Of a stretch of DNA of 64,000 nt, positions 17,874-26,418 are shown in pieces. Within the stretch, counting starts at the first letter, position 1. The number at the start of each line of letters is the position of its first letter. A program made the translations under genes and the position numbers. The DNA lies in the NCBI RefSeq assembly GCF_018555685.1, contig NZ_JAFLWW010000003.1, forward strand, positions 124,001 through 188,000. The letters run 5' to 3'. The notes under the pieces are model-generated. The model did not search any database. It had not been told where the DNA came from and saw nothing but the letters and a program-made list of their open reading frames with translations. The stretch comes from Aminobacter anthyllidis (lineage in GTDB: Bacteria > Pseudomonadota > Alphaproteobacteria > Rhizobiales > Rhizobiaceae).

Positions 17874-18824
17874 CTACCCAAACACCATTGTCGCAACGGT
17901 CAGCCAGAACGCGGTAGTGACCACGGCGCAGGCCGTGGCGATCGTCATCTGGTTGGAGGCAAGCGCTTGGCCGGTGCCGAACTGCGTGGCGATGAGATAG
18001 GAATTGACGCCCGACGGCAGGCTCGCCGCTGCCACCGCGACTTTCGCCGACAAGGGCGGCAGGCCGAACAGCCAGGCAAACAGCAGCGCCACGGCCGGCA
18101 TCAGCATCAGTTTGAGAACCGACAGTACCAATGCCGGCTTGATATTGCCCGAAATGCCGAACTTTCTGAGCCCGAGGCCCATGGCAAACAGCGCGACCGG
18201 GCCGGCAATGTTGGCAAGCGCATCGACGAAGCGCGTGGCAAGGCCTGGCATAGGCACGCCGGTCGCCCGCCAGGCGAGCCCGGCCAGGATGCCGACGATC
18301 AGCGGATTGGTCAGGATCTTGCGCAGGAAATCACGAATGATGACAAGCGGATGCATGGGTTCGCTACGCCGTGGCCCGAACATCTCGAACAGAATGATCG
18401 AAGCCATCATCATGGTCGGCAAGTGCACCGAAACGATCAATGACAGTAGCTCAAAACCTTCCTGGCCGAAGACGCCGAGCATGAAAGGGATGCCGAGCAG
18501 CACGAGATTGGAAAAGGCCGAGGAAACACCACCGACCACGCCTGCCTGCCCGTCGCGACCAAAAACGCGCGTCGTGACCAGATGCCCTGCTGTCCAGGCA
18601 ACCGCAACGGCGATGAAATAGGTCGCCCACAGCGCCCATGGCGCCGATCCGTTGAAATCGGCGCCTATCATCGTGCGAAACAACAGCAGCGGCAGCGCGA
18701 CCCCAATGGCGAATTCGGAAAGTGCATCGCCGGTTTCGGTGCGCAGATAGCCGGTCGCGCCTGAGAGATAGCCGAGAGCCACAAGGCCGAAGACGAAGAG
18801 CACGGTTTCAACGAGTGGTGACAT
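17874..18824 (-). CDS. AEC family (auxin efflux carrier-like) transporter
   Basis: Inner-membrane carrier of 316 residues from MSPLVETVLF; the frame opens earlier at 18887 but the first helix begins here. About ten membrane segments, with a polar centre. Family marks include the early VLFVFGLVALGYLSG, NLVLLGIPFMLGVFG, the central hinge, and the repeat PVALFAMGLGLRKFG ... LPSGVNSYLIATQF. AEC carriers export small carboxylates or amino acids; the substrate is not predictable. The ribosome site is weak. Confidence 0.85.
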   Translation of the reverse strand: MSPLVETVLFVFGLVALGYLSGATGYLRTETGDALSEFAIGVALPLLLFRTMIGADFNGSAPWALWATYFIAVAVAWTAGHLVTTRVFGRDGQAGVVGGVSSAFSNLVLLGIPFMLGVFGQEGFELLSLIVSVHLPTMMMASIILFEMFGPRRSEPMHPLVIIRDFLRKILTNPLIVGILAGLAWRATGVPMPGLATRFVDALANIAGPVALFAMGLGLRKFGISGNIKPALVLSVLKLMLMPAVALLFAWLFGLPPLSAKVAVAAASLPSGVNSYLIATQFGTGQALASNQMTIATACAVVTTAFWLTVATMVFG

Positions 18825-18993
18825 CGGCGCTCTGGGAAGTCGAGAATCAGTTTTCAGAAGCATTGCGCCCTGCTCGACCTCGATCAAGCTCGGACGCGAT
18901 CAGATCAGATGCCGGCCGACATCATTTGGCGTCGCCTTGCCTTTCAATCAGCTTTGGCCTCCCTATATCCGCATCGCCTGTTCGGGATCATTC

Positions 18994-19539
18994 ATGCTCA
19001 GAATTGCCATTGCGATCATGCTGTTGTTCGGCGCGCTGCCCGCCCAGGCCACGGAAGCCGGTTGGGCGTTGCTGCGCAATGGCGGACATGTCGTGCTGCT
19101 GCGCAACGCCATGACCACCGGCACGGTCGAGCCACCCAACTTCGACCTCGAAAAATGCGCGACCCAGCTCAACTTGTCCGACCGCGGCCGCCAGCAGGCA
19201 CGCAAGATCGGCGCGCTGTTCGCCGCCCGCGCCGCTCCCGTCGAGCGCATCCTGGCAAGCCGCTACTGCCGGACCCTGGAAACCGCTCGCCTCGCCTTCG
19301 ATGACCAAAAGGTCGAGCCGATGGCCGCGCTCGACAAGCCGACGGAAGCCACCGCTGAAGCCGATATCGCCGCAGTCATGGACATCATCCGCAACTATTC
19401 CGGCTCTGATAACATCGTGCTCGTCACCCATCTCGAGAACATCCAGGCACTGACCGGCGCAGCGGCGCGCGAAGGCGAAGCGCTGATCGTCGGCCTGCAA
19501 GGAGAAAAGCTGCATGTGCTTGGCCGCATCGTATTCTAG
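18994..19539 (+). CDS. Exported histidine-phosphatase-fold protein with altered catalytic motif
   Basis: 181 residues from MLRIAIAIML with a Sec signal peptide ending AQAT. The fold of the phosphoglycerate mutase-like branch is clear: GHVVLLRNAMTTG near residues 31-43, RYCRTLETARLAF with the conserved Arg, and VLVTHLENIQALTG with the second His. The catalytic RHG motif is changed to R37-N38-A39, so the His that normally carries the phosphate is absent. The protein may therefore bind phosphate or another ligand rather than hydrolyse it. The frame opens further up at 18937, but the signal peptide favours 18994. Monocistronic, 160 bases before acpXL. Confidence 0.8.
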   Translation: MLRIAIAIMLLFGALPAQATEAGWALLRNGGHVVLLRNAMTTGTVEPPNFDLEKCATQLNLSDRGRQQARKIGALFAARAAPVERILASRYCRTLETARLAFDDQKVEPMAALDKPTEATAEADIAAVMDIIRNYSGSDNIVLVTHLENIQALTGAAAREGEALIVGLQGEKLHVLGRIVF

Positions 19540-19702
19540 TGCATCAAGAGGCTTGCCTTCCGCAACGTGCGGGGCCGGGCACTGCAACGCAGGCGCAGGA
19601 TTTGGCCTTTTCCTGTCCGGAAAAACCGATTAGACAGCCCCTCAAAACTATGCGCGCAGAATCTGTCCCGGGTTCATGACCGCCCTCACCAAAGGAAAAA
19701 CC

Positions 19703-19984
19703 GTGTCCACGACCTTCGAGAAAGTCGCCAAGATCATTGCCGAGACCAGCGAGATCGACATCGACACCATCACGCCCGAAAGCCACACCATCGACGATCT
19801 GGGCATCGACAGCCTCGACTTCCTCGACATCGTCTTTGCCGTTGACAAGGAATTCGGCATCAAGGTGCCGCTCGAGAAGTGGACGCAGGAAGTCAATGAC
19901 GGCAAGGCTTCGACTGACGAGTACTTCGTCATGAAGAACCTCTGCGCCAAGATCGACGCGCTCGTCGCGGCGAAGAACGCCTGA
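19703..19984 (+). CDS. acpXL: Acyl carrier protein AcpXL for very-long-chain lipid A fatty acid
   Basis: Carries the growing C26-C28 hydroxylated acyl chain that LpxXL later puts on lipid A. 93 residues using GTG at 19703, with AAAGGA at good spacing; an ATG at 19676 would add nine residues. The phosphopantetheine serine is in [10 protein letters not shown]. The sequence [18 protein letters not shown] and the C-terminal [15 protein letters not shown] distinguish AcpXL from the housekeeping AcpP. First gene of a rightward cluster with fabF2XL, fabF1XL, adhXL and lpxXL. Confidence 0.92.
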   Translation: MSTTFEKVAKIIAETSEIDIDTITPESHTIDDLGIDSLDFLDIVFAVDKEFGIKVPLEKWTQEVNDGKASTDEYFVMKNLCAKIDALVAAKNA

Positions 19985-20001
19985 GCACGCTGAAGCCGCC
20001 C

Positions 20002-21189
20002 ATGGCCAATCGCGACGTCGTCATCACCGGCATCGGCCTCGTCTCCTCCCTTGGAGAAGGCGGCGCTGCCCATTGGGAAAAGCTGACAACAGCGGGCACA
20101 GCCCCGGTGATCGACGCCGAACGCTTCCAGCCCTATGCCATCCACCCCCTGCCCGAGATCGACTGGGGCCTGCAGATCGCCAAGCGTGGCGACCAGCGCC
20201 AGATGGAAACCTGGCAGCGGCTTGGTACCTATACGGCGGGTATGGCGCTGGACGATGCCGGCATCAAGGGCAATGACGAACTCAGCGCGACCATGGACAT
20301 GGTCGTGGCGGCAGGCGGTGGCGAGCGCGACGAGTCGGTGGACGCCGGCGTGTTGGCGGCATCCGAAAACCGCACCGACCTCGACGTGCTGATCAACGAA
20401 AAGCTGACCACCGAACTTCGACCGACGCTGTTCCTCGCCCAGCTTTCCAACCTGCTCGCCGGCAACATCTCGATCGTCCACAAGGTTACCGGCTCCTCGC
20501 GCACCTTCATGGGTGAAGAAGGTGCCGGCGTTTCGGCCATCGAGACGGCAGCAGCCCGCATCCGTTCTGGCCAGTCGACGCATGTGCTGGTCGGCGGCGC
20601 GTTCCAGACCGAACACTCCGACATGCTGCTCGGCTACGAGCTCGCCGGCTATCTGCATCGCGGGCCGTGGAAACCCGTCTGGCAGCGTCAGGGCTCGGAA
20701 GGCGGCGGCGTCGTCACCGGCTCCGGCGGCGCGTTCCTGGTGCTTGAATCGCGCGATCACGCCGAAGCGCGTGGGCAGAAGATCTATGCCGAACTTGGCC
20801 CGGTCCTTTCTGGCCGCACCAAGCGCCGCAATGGCGGGCTCGAAGCAGCCATTGGCGCGCTGCTTGCCAAGGCCGAGATTCCGGAAGGCGAACTGCTGGC
20901 AATCTCGGGCTCTTCTGGCGCCCATGCTGCAACGGCCGCTGAAAAGGCCGCCCTCGACTCCAATCCCGCAATCGCCGCGCGTGCCCTTTCGTCACTAACC
21001 GGGCACATGAAGGAAGCACAATTTCCGTTCGCGGTTGCTCTGGCCGCCCTCGCTGTCGAGCGCGGCGCCGGCTATCCGGCATTTGAAGCAGGCGAAAGAG
21101 AATTTGCGGGCAAGCCACGCAATGTTCTCGCAACGGCGATCGGCTATCACCAATTCGAAGGCATGGCGCTCGTCTCCGCGCCGCGCTGA
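20002..21189 (+). CDS. fabF2XL: Beta-ketoacyl-ACP synthase homologue FabF2XL, catalytic Cys absent
   Basis: 395 residues from MANRDVVITG, 17 bases after acpXL. The thiolase fold is clear (VITGIGLVSSLGEGG, VLVGGAFQTEHSDMLLGYELAG, SLTGHMKEAQFPF). At the nucleophile position, where FabF1XL next door has TACASG, this protein reads SSRTFMGEEGAG; by eye alignment the Cys is a Glu. The first active-site His (NAHGTST in FabF1XL) is also lost (GSSGAHAAT), while the second (TGHMKEA) is kept. This is the pattern of a chain-length-factor-like partner rather than an independent condensing enzyme, so I infer a heterodimer with FabF1XL for very-long-chain synthesis. Confidence 0.85.
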   Translation: MANRDVVITGIGLVSSLGEGGAAHWEKLTTAGTAPVIDAERFQPYAIHPLPEIDWGLQIAKRGDQRQMETWQRLGTYTAGMALDDAGIKGNDELSATMDMVVAAGGGERDESVDAGVLAASENRTDLDVLINEKLTTELRPTLFLAQLSNLLAGNISIVHKVTGSSRTFMGEEGAGVSAIETAAARIRSGQSTHVLVGGAFQTEHSDMLLGYELAGYLHRGPWKPVWQRQGSEGGGVVTGSGGAFLVLESRDHAEARGQKIYAELGPVLSGRTKRRNGGLEAAIGALLAKAEIPEGELLAISGSSGAHAATAAEKAALDSNPAIAARALSSLTGHMKEAQFPFAVALAALAVERGAGYPAFEAGEREFAGKPRNVLATAIGYHQFEGMALVSAPR

Positions 21190-21207
21190 AGGGTGTCAGG
21201 ACAAAAC

Positions 21208-22479
21208 ATGGCCAATCTGAAGGATCATCTCGGCAGACCCGTCGTTGCCGTCACCGGCATCGGCGTCGTCACCTCACTTGGTGTCGGCAAGGCCGACAAC
21301 TGGGCCGCACTGACGTCAGGCAAGTCGGGCATTCATCCGATCACCCGCTTCCCCACCGATCTGCTCAACACCCGCATCTCCGGCATGGTCGATTTCCTGC
21401 CGTCGAGCGCCAAGGGCGCCAGCGCGCTGACTTACGAACTGGCCGAAACGGCAGCACTCGAAGCCGTCGAGGAGGCAGGTTTTGCCTCCGACGACTTCGA
21501 CGGGCCGCTGTTCCTCGCCTCGCCGCCGGTCGAGCTCGACTGGCGCGACCGCTTCACGCTCTATGCCGGCGACGACGAAGGCTCGGCCTCCGAGCGCCTG
21601 CTGAAGGTCGCGCGCAGCCAGAACTCGCTCGACATGTTCGACACCTCGCAGTTCGGCTCGATCGCCGATCGCCTCGCTGACCGGTTCGGCACGCGCGGCC
21701 TGCCGATCACCACCTCGACCGCCTGCGCATCGGGCGCCACCGCCATCCAACTCGGGGTTGAAGCCATTCGTCGCGGCGAATGCGACCGCGCGCTGTCGGT
21801 TGGTGCCGATGGCTCGGCGACGGCAGAAGCGCTGATCCGCTTTTCGCTGCTCTCGGCGCTTTCGACCAACAACGACGTGCCGGAAAAGGCCTCCAAGCCG
21901 TTCTCAAAGGACCGGGACGGCTTCGTGCTGGCCGAAGGTTCGGCCGCGCTCGTGCTCGAATCGCTCGAAAGCGCGCTCGCCCGTGGTGCCGAGGTGCTCG
22001 GCATCCTCCGAGGCTGCGGCGAAAAGGCCGACGACTTCCACCGGACCCGCTCCAAGCCCGACGGCTCGCCGGCGATCGCCGCGGTCAAGGCAGCCCTTGC
22101 CGATGCTGGTCTCGCCGAAGACGAAATCGACTACGTCAATGCGCACGGCACCTCGACGCCCGAGAACGACAAGATGGAGCATCTGTCGCTGTCGACGGTG
22201 TTCGGCGAGCGCATCCGCAAGATTCCGGTGTCGTCGAACAAGTCTATGATCGGTCACACGCTCTCGGCAGCCGGCGCCATTGAGGCCGCTTTCTCGCTGA
22301 TGACCATGCGTGAAGGCGTCATTCCCCCGACCATCAACTACGACAATCCCGATCCTTCGATCGAGCTCGACGTGGTGCCGAACGTGAAGCGGAAGGCCGA
22401 GGTTCGCACCGTGCTTTCCAACTCCTTCGGCTTCGGCGGCCAGAACACCTGCCTTGTCATGGCGCGGGAACCGGTCTAA
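21208..22479 (+). CDS. fabF1XL: Beta-ketoacyl-ACP synthase FabF1XL
   Basis: Condensing enzyme for elongation of the AcpXL-bound chain. 423 residues from MANLKDHLGR; AGGAC lies eight bases before this ATG, and a GTG at 21193 is the alternative. The full catalytic triad is visible: Cys in TSTACASGATAI, His in NAHGTSTPEN, His in NKSMIGHTLSAAG. The final GFGGQNTCLV is the usual KAS II ending. It follows fabF2XL by 18 bases. Confidence 0.9.
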   Translation: MANLKDHLGRPVVAVTGIGVVTSLGVGKADNWAALTSGKSGIHPITRFPTDLLNTRISGMVDFLPSSAKGASALTYELAETAALEAVEEAGFASDDFDGPLFLASPPVELDWRDRFTLYAGDDEGSASERLLKVARSQNSLDMFDTSQFGSIADRLADRFGTRGLPITTSTACASGATAIQLGVEAIRRGECDRALSVGADGSATAEALIRFSLLSALSTNNDVPEKASKPFSKDRDGFVLAEGSAALVLESLESALARGAEVLGILRGCGEKADDFHRTRSKPDGSPAIAAVKAALADAGLAEDEIDYVNAHGTSTPENDKMEHLSLSTVFGERIRKIPVSSNKSMIGHTLSAAGAIEAAFSLMTMREGVIPPTINYDNPDPSIELDVVPNVKRKAEVRTVLSNSFGFGGQNTCLVMAREPV

Positions 22480-22521
22480 GCGACCGCCTATACGTCCCAG
22501 AGACAAGGATTTAGCGACATC

Positions 22522-23550
22522 ATGCGCGCATTGCAGCTCGTCGAGGACCGCCGGCTCGAGCAGGTGGACATTGCACCACCTCCCCCTCCAGGCCTTGGCG
22601 AAGTCACGTTGCGCATCAAGGCCGTGGCGCTCAACCACATCGATGTCTGGGGCTGGCGCGGCATGGCATTCGCCAAGCGCAAGCTGCCGCTGGTCATCGG
22701 CGCCGAAGCCTCCGGCGAGGTCGACGAAGTTGGCCCCGGCGTCACCGGCCTAGCACCCGGCCAGCTCGTTTCGATCTACGGCGCCCGAACCTGTGGCCTG
22801 TGCCGCCCGTGCCGCGAAGGCCGCGACAATCTCTGCGAACACGTCTCGGGCGTACACGGCTTCCACCTCGACGGCTTTGCCCAGGAAAAGATCAACCTGC
22901 CGGCGCGCCTCTTGGTGCCAGCCCCTCCCGGCGTCGACGCCATCGGTGCTGCGGTAGCTCCCGTCACCTTCGGCACCGTCGAGCACATGCTGTTCGACAA
23001 CGCCAAGCTTGAGCCTGGCGAGACGATCCTGGTTCACGCCGGCGGTTCGGGCATCGGCTCTGCCGCGATTCAGCTCGCCAAGAAGATGGGCTGCACCGTC
23101 ATCACCACCGTCGGCTCCAACGACAAGATCGAGAAGGCCAAGGCACTCGGCGCCGATCATGTCATCAACTATCGCGAAGACCGCTTCGAAGGCGTCGTGC
23201 GCAAGCTGACGAAGAAAAAGGGCGTCGACGTCGTGTTCGAGCACGTCGGCAAGGACACCTGGGCCGGTTCAATGTTCAGCCTGAAGCGCGGCGGCCGCCT
23301 CGTCACCTGCGGCTCGACGTCAGGCGTGTCGACCGAAATCAACCTGATGATGCTGTTCCAGCAGCAGCTCAAGCTGCTCGGCTCCTTTGGCTGCCGCATG
23401 GAAAACATGGCCGACGCCATGCAGAAGATGGCCGCCGGCCTGGTCAAGCCGATCATCGACACCGAAGTCGATTTCACCTCCATCGACACCGCGCTGAAGC
23501 GGATGGAGGGTCGCGACGTGTTCGGCAAGATCATCCTCCGCATCGACTGA
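22522..23550 (+). CDS. adhXL: Zinc-binding dehydrogenase of the acpXL cluster
   Basis: Medium-chain dehydrogenase/reductase of 342 residues, MRALQLVEDR. The structural zinc lobe has four cysteines (RTCGLCRPCREGRDNLCE). The catalytic-zinc ligands are not conserved: the usual early Cys is absent (NHIDVWGWRG) and GHE is GAE, so hydride transfer would be zinc-independent, as in quinone-oxidoreductase or enoyl-reductase members. The nucleotide site HAGGSGIGSAAIQLAKKMG is intact. In known rhizobial acpXL clusters a gene of this class lies here; an enoyl- or ketoacyl-reductase step in very-long-chain synthesis is plausible but inferred. Confidence 0.85.
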   Translation: MRALQLVEDRRLEQVDIAPPPPPGLGEVTLRIKAVALNHIDVWGWRGMAFAKRKLPLVIGAEASGEVDEVGPGVTGLAPGQLVSIYGARTCGLCRPCREGRDNLCEHVSGVHGFHLDGFAQEKINLPARLLVPAPPGVDAIGAAVAPVTFGTVEHMLFDNAKLEPGETILVHAGGSGIGSAAIQLAKKMGCTVITTVGSNDKIEKAKALGADHVINYREDRFEGVVRKLTKKKGVDVVFEHVGKDTWAGSMFSLKRGGRLVTCGSTSGVSTEINLMMLFQQQLKLLGSFGCRMENMADAMQKMAAGLVKPIIDTEVDFTSIDTALKRMEGRDVFGKIILRID

Positions 23551-23563
23551 GGATTTTCCCGAA

Positions 23564-24562
23564 TTGCCCCGCAGGAAGGCCAGCAAGATCCCCAGCCCCA
23601 CGATGATGCGCATCATGGGGCGGCTGCGCATGCTGAACTACTGGCTGGTGGCTCAGGTCGCCTTGGTGGCGCTCAAGCTGCTGCGCTTGCTGCCTGTCGA
23701 CAAGGCGCTCAACTTCGCCGATCGCGCCGCCCGCACCGTTGGCCCATGGTTCGGCCGTCACCGCGTGGCGCTGTCCAACCTGCGCGCCGCCTATCCCGAG
23801 AAAAGCGAAGCCGAAATCGAAGCCATTGCCCTCGACATGTGGGGTAACATGGGCCGGCTTGGCGCGGAATATATCTTCCTCGAGCAGATATTCGACCATG
23901 ATCCGGAAGCGAAGACGCCTGGTCGCATCGAAGTGACCGGACGCGACCATTTCCTCAAAATCGCCAGCGAGGACAGGCCGCACATCGTCTTCACCGCCCA
24001 TCTCGGCAATTTCGAGCTGCTGCCGATCGCCGCCGCCACCTTCGGCATGAAGATCACATCGCTGTTCCGCCCGCCGAACAACCCCTATCTGGCGGAATAC
24101 ATCTTCTCGACACGTGCTTCGAACATGGGCGACCTGCTTGCTTCGCAGCGCGGCGCATCCTTCGCGCTTGCCGGCATTCTTGACCGCGGCGGCAATGTCG
24201 GCGTGCTCGTCGACCAGAAATTCAAGCGCGGGCTGAGGACGACATTCTTCGGCCGCGAATGCGAGACCAACCCGGTGCTCGCCATGCTCGCCCGTCACTA
24301 CGACTGCGACGTCTACCCGGCCCATTGCATCCGCCTGCCCGGCGGGCGCTACAGGCTGACGATCGAAGAGAAACTGACACTGCCGCGCCGCGACGATGGC
24401 GCCGTCGATGTCCAGGCGACCACACAGATGCTCAACGACACCGTCGAGCGCTGGATCCGTGAAGATCCGGGCCAGTGGATGTGGTTCCACAAGCGCTGGG
24501 GCCTGACCGAAGGCAAGCGCCGCAAGGTCAACAAGGCGGGGAAGATATCAGCCGATTCCTGA
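23564..24562 (+). CDS. lpxXL: Lipid A very-long-chain acyltransferase LpxXL
   Basis: Transfers the very-long-chain acyl group from AcpXL to lipid A at the inner membrane. 332 residues if the TTG at 23564 is used (GAGG upstream); an ATG at 23603 is the alternative. The HtrB/LpxL family motif H-x4-E is in TAHLGNFELLP (about residue 147). A membrane-associated N-terminus (YWLVAQVALVALKLLRLLP), LVDQKFKRGLRTTFFG and the closing WMWFHKRW are typical. Last gene of the cluster; its stop is four bases from that of the convergent soeC. Confidence 0.9.
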   Translation: MPRRKASKIPSPTMMRIMGRLRMLNYWLVAQVALVALKLLRLLPVDKALNFADRAARTVGPWFGRHRVALSNLRAAYPEKSEAEIEAIALDMWGNMGRLGAEYIFLEQIFDHDPEAKTPGRIEVTGRDHFLKIASEDRPHIVFTAHLGNFELLPIAAATFGMKITSLFRPPNNPYLAEYIFSTRASNMGDLLASQRGASFALAGILDRGGNVGVLVDQKFKRGLRTTFFGRECETNPVLAMLARHYDCDVYPAHCIRLPGGRYRLTIEEKLTLPRRDDGAVDVQATTQMLNDTVERWIREDPGQWMWFHKRWGLTEGKRRKVNKAGKISADS

Positions 24563-24566
24563 CGGT

Positions 24567-25484
24567 CTATCCGCCGTAGTAGTTCATGACCGCGTGCCGG
24601 GCTTCGGCGAAGAACAGCCAGCGTTCGACGACAAGGCCGAGCGCGTAGCAGAGCGCGGCCAGGACAGCTGCCGGCACGGCTGCCGCTCCACCGGCAAAGA
24701 TCGCCATCAGCAGCAGTACGATGGGGGCCACCCCACCGACCAGGATAGCAAGCCTGGACAGCTTGAGCGCATGTTTGCGCGCGACCTTGAAGCCCATTTC
24801 CCGGGTCAGATAGTTGTCGTTGATGTGGGGTCGTTCGAACAGCCTGACATGGCCGATATTGCCGAGCCCGGTGGCGCTCTCGGGCGTCGAGAGCGGTACC
24901 AAAGTGCGCAGCCGGTTCCACCAAGCGTGCTTCGCAATCCACGCAACCGCGACCAAGATCAGCGCCAAAATGGCGCAAACTGTAGCCCCGCTCCCCGAGA
25001 CAAAGGCGCCGACAGTTGCTAGCAGCAGCCCGCCAGCAGCAGCGAACAACAGGTAGCACAGCGGCGTAAGCCCTGTGTTCCAGGCCTGGATCGAGCGCAG
25101 CGAGGCATAGATCATCGCCGTGCAGTAAACGGTGATGCCACACATGACTGACCCGATCAGGCCTACCACTGGAAGGTAGCGCCCCTCGACGACGGCGAAC
25201 CATGTCGAAACCATCAGCGGCAGGAAGGTTGCAATCGCCATCACGCCCTCGCGCGAAAGCCAGCTCGAGCGCCATTGCGACAGCGCCCGCCATGCCCGTT
25301 GCGGATTGCCGAGATGCAGCGTCGACGACAGCAGCCCGCCCGCTATCATCGCCAGCGCGCCTAGATGGGCAAGCTTGACCGACAGGGTCGAGGCGTCGAG
25401 CAGGCCAAGCCCGAGCACCGCCGCCAGGCCGTAGCCGAGCCCGGAAAGCGTGGTGAACAAGATGATGGAGAATGCGGGATGCAT
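24567..25484 (-). CDS. soeC: SoeC-like membrane anchor of sulfite dehydrogenase (DmsC family)
   Basis: Quinone-reducing membrane anchor of 305 residues, MHPAFSIILF, with about eight helices. DmsC/NrfD-like features are seen: an N-terminal MHPAFSIILFTTLSGLGYGL, STLHLGNPQRAWRALSQWRSSWLSREG and a C-terminal ERWLFFAEARHAVMNYYGG. The HLG.P.RAW..L..WR.SWLSREG block is diagnostic for DmsC-type anchors. It follows soeB by three bases. The family name comes from the whole three-gene set. Confidence 0.8.
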   Translation of the reverse strand: MHPAFSIILFTTLSGLGYGLAAVLGLGLLDASTLSVKLAHLGALAMIAGGLLSSTLHLGNPQRAWRALSQWRSSWLSREGVMAIATFLPLMVSTWFAVVEGRYLPVVGLIGSVMCGITVYCTAMIYASLRSIQAWNTGLTPLCYLLFAAAGGLLLATVGAFVSGSGATVCAILALILVAVAWIAKHAWWNRLRTLVPLSTPESATGLGNIGHVRLFERPHINDNYLTREMGFKVARKHALKLSRLAILVGGVAPIVLLLMAIFAGGAAAVPAAVLAALCYALGLVVERWLFFAEARHAVMNYYGG

Positions 25485-25487
25485 GTT

Positions 25488-26255
25488 TCAGATTCGGTCT
25501 AGCATGCCGTCGAGCCAGGCAAAGAAGCCCTTGGCACCGTCAGTGTTTTCAGCGAGCACGGCAGAACCGGCACTTGCGGCCAGCGGCTTGCGCGGCCGTG
25601 GCGGCAGGTACTTGTTGGTCGGGCGTGTGCCCTGCTCCGGCATCAAGTCGTAGCCGCCGCGTTCGGCCACCATGCGCGAGACCTCGGAGCCGGGATCGGC
25701 GAGATCGCCGTAGTGTCGGGCGTTGGCCGGGCATGTGCGCACGCACGAAGGCACGCGGTCGATCTCCTTCAGCGTCTCGTTGTAGACGCGGTCGACACAC
25801 AACGTGCATTTCTTCATCACGCCGGCGGCGAGGTCCATCTCACGCGCGCCATAGGCACAGGACCATGCGCACAGGCCGCAGCCGATGCATTTGCTCTCGT
25901 CGACCAGAACGATGCCATCTTCGGCGCGCTTATAGGAGGCGCCTGTCGGGCACACCGTGACGCACGGCGCGTCCTCGCAATGCAGGCAGGATTTCGGGAA
26001 ATGCACGATACGTGCCTCGCCCGCCTCGCCGATCACCTGCCCGCCTTCGGGCACGACTTCAAACGTGTGAATGCGGTTGAGGAACGTGCCGGATACTTCG
26101 GCGCCATATGGATCCTGGTCGGACAACGCCGCGCCATAACCTCCGGTGTTCCATTCCTTGCAGCTGATGACGCAGGCATGGCAACCGACGCAGACGTCGA
26201 GGTCGATGACCAGCCCGAGCTTTTTCGGTGTCGGCAATGACGGCAGGCTGGTCAT
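25488..26255 (-). CDS. soeB: SoeB-like 4Fe-4S electron-transfer subunit
   Basis: 255 residues, MTSLPSLPTP, with GGGAGGGAC before the ATG. Four cysteine clusters for four 4Fe-4S centres are complete: CVGCHACVISC, CLHCEDAPCVTVC, CIGCGLCAWSC, and CTLC with a distal CVRTC. This is the DmsB/NrfC-type subunit that links the molybdenum subunit with the membrane anchor. No signal peptide is present, in line with a cytoplasmic complex. Confidence 0.87.
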   Translation of the reverse strand: MTSLPSLPTPKKLGLVIDLDVCVGCHACVISCKEWNTGGYGAALSDQDPYGAEVSGTFLNRIHTFEVVPEGGQVIGEAGEARIVHFPKSCLHCEDAPCVTVCPTGASYKRAEDGIVLVDESKCIGCGLCAWSCAYGAREMDLAAGVMKKCTLCVDRVYNETLKEIDRVPSCVRTCPANARHYGDLADPGSEVSRMVAERGGYDLMPEQGTRPTNKYLPPRPRKPLAASAGSAVLAENTDGAKGFFAWLDGMLDRI

Positions 26256-26261
26256 GGTCTG

Positions 26262-26395
26262 TCCCTCCCTTCGCCCCGTTCACGGGGAGAAGGTGGTCTG
26301 AAGGACCGGATGAGGGGCAGCGCAAGCCGATGATGGCGATGCGGCCCCTCACCTGCCTGCCGGCATTCTCTCCCCGTAAACAAGGAGAGGACACG
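26262..26395. repeat. Rhizobial-type intergenic palindromic repeat between soeA and soeB
   Basis: The 163-base gap inside the soe operon is filled with dyads: CCTTC-g-CCCCGT and ACGGGG-a-GAAGG (26268-26293), GAGGGGC with GCCCCTC about 26 bases on (26312-26350), and CTCTCC with GGAGAGG (to 26390). Elements with this composition and ATGAGGGGC core are familiar from intergenic regions of Mesorhizobium and relatives. It would be transcribed within the operon and could affect mRNA stability. Confidence 0.6.
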
Positions 26396-26418
26396 TGTTC
26401 TGGCCGCCGCAGCAATGG

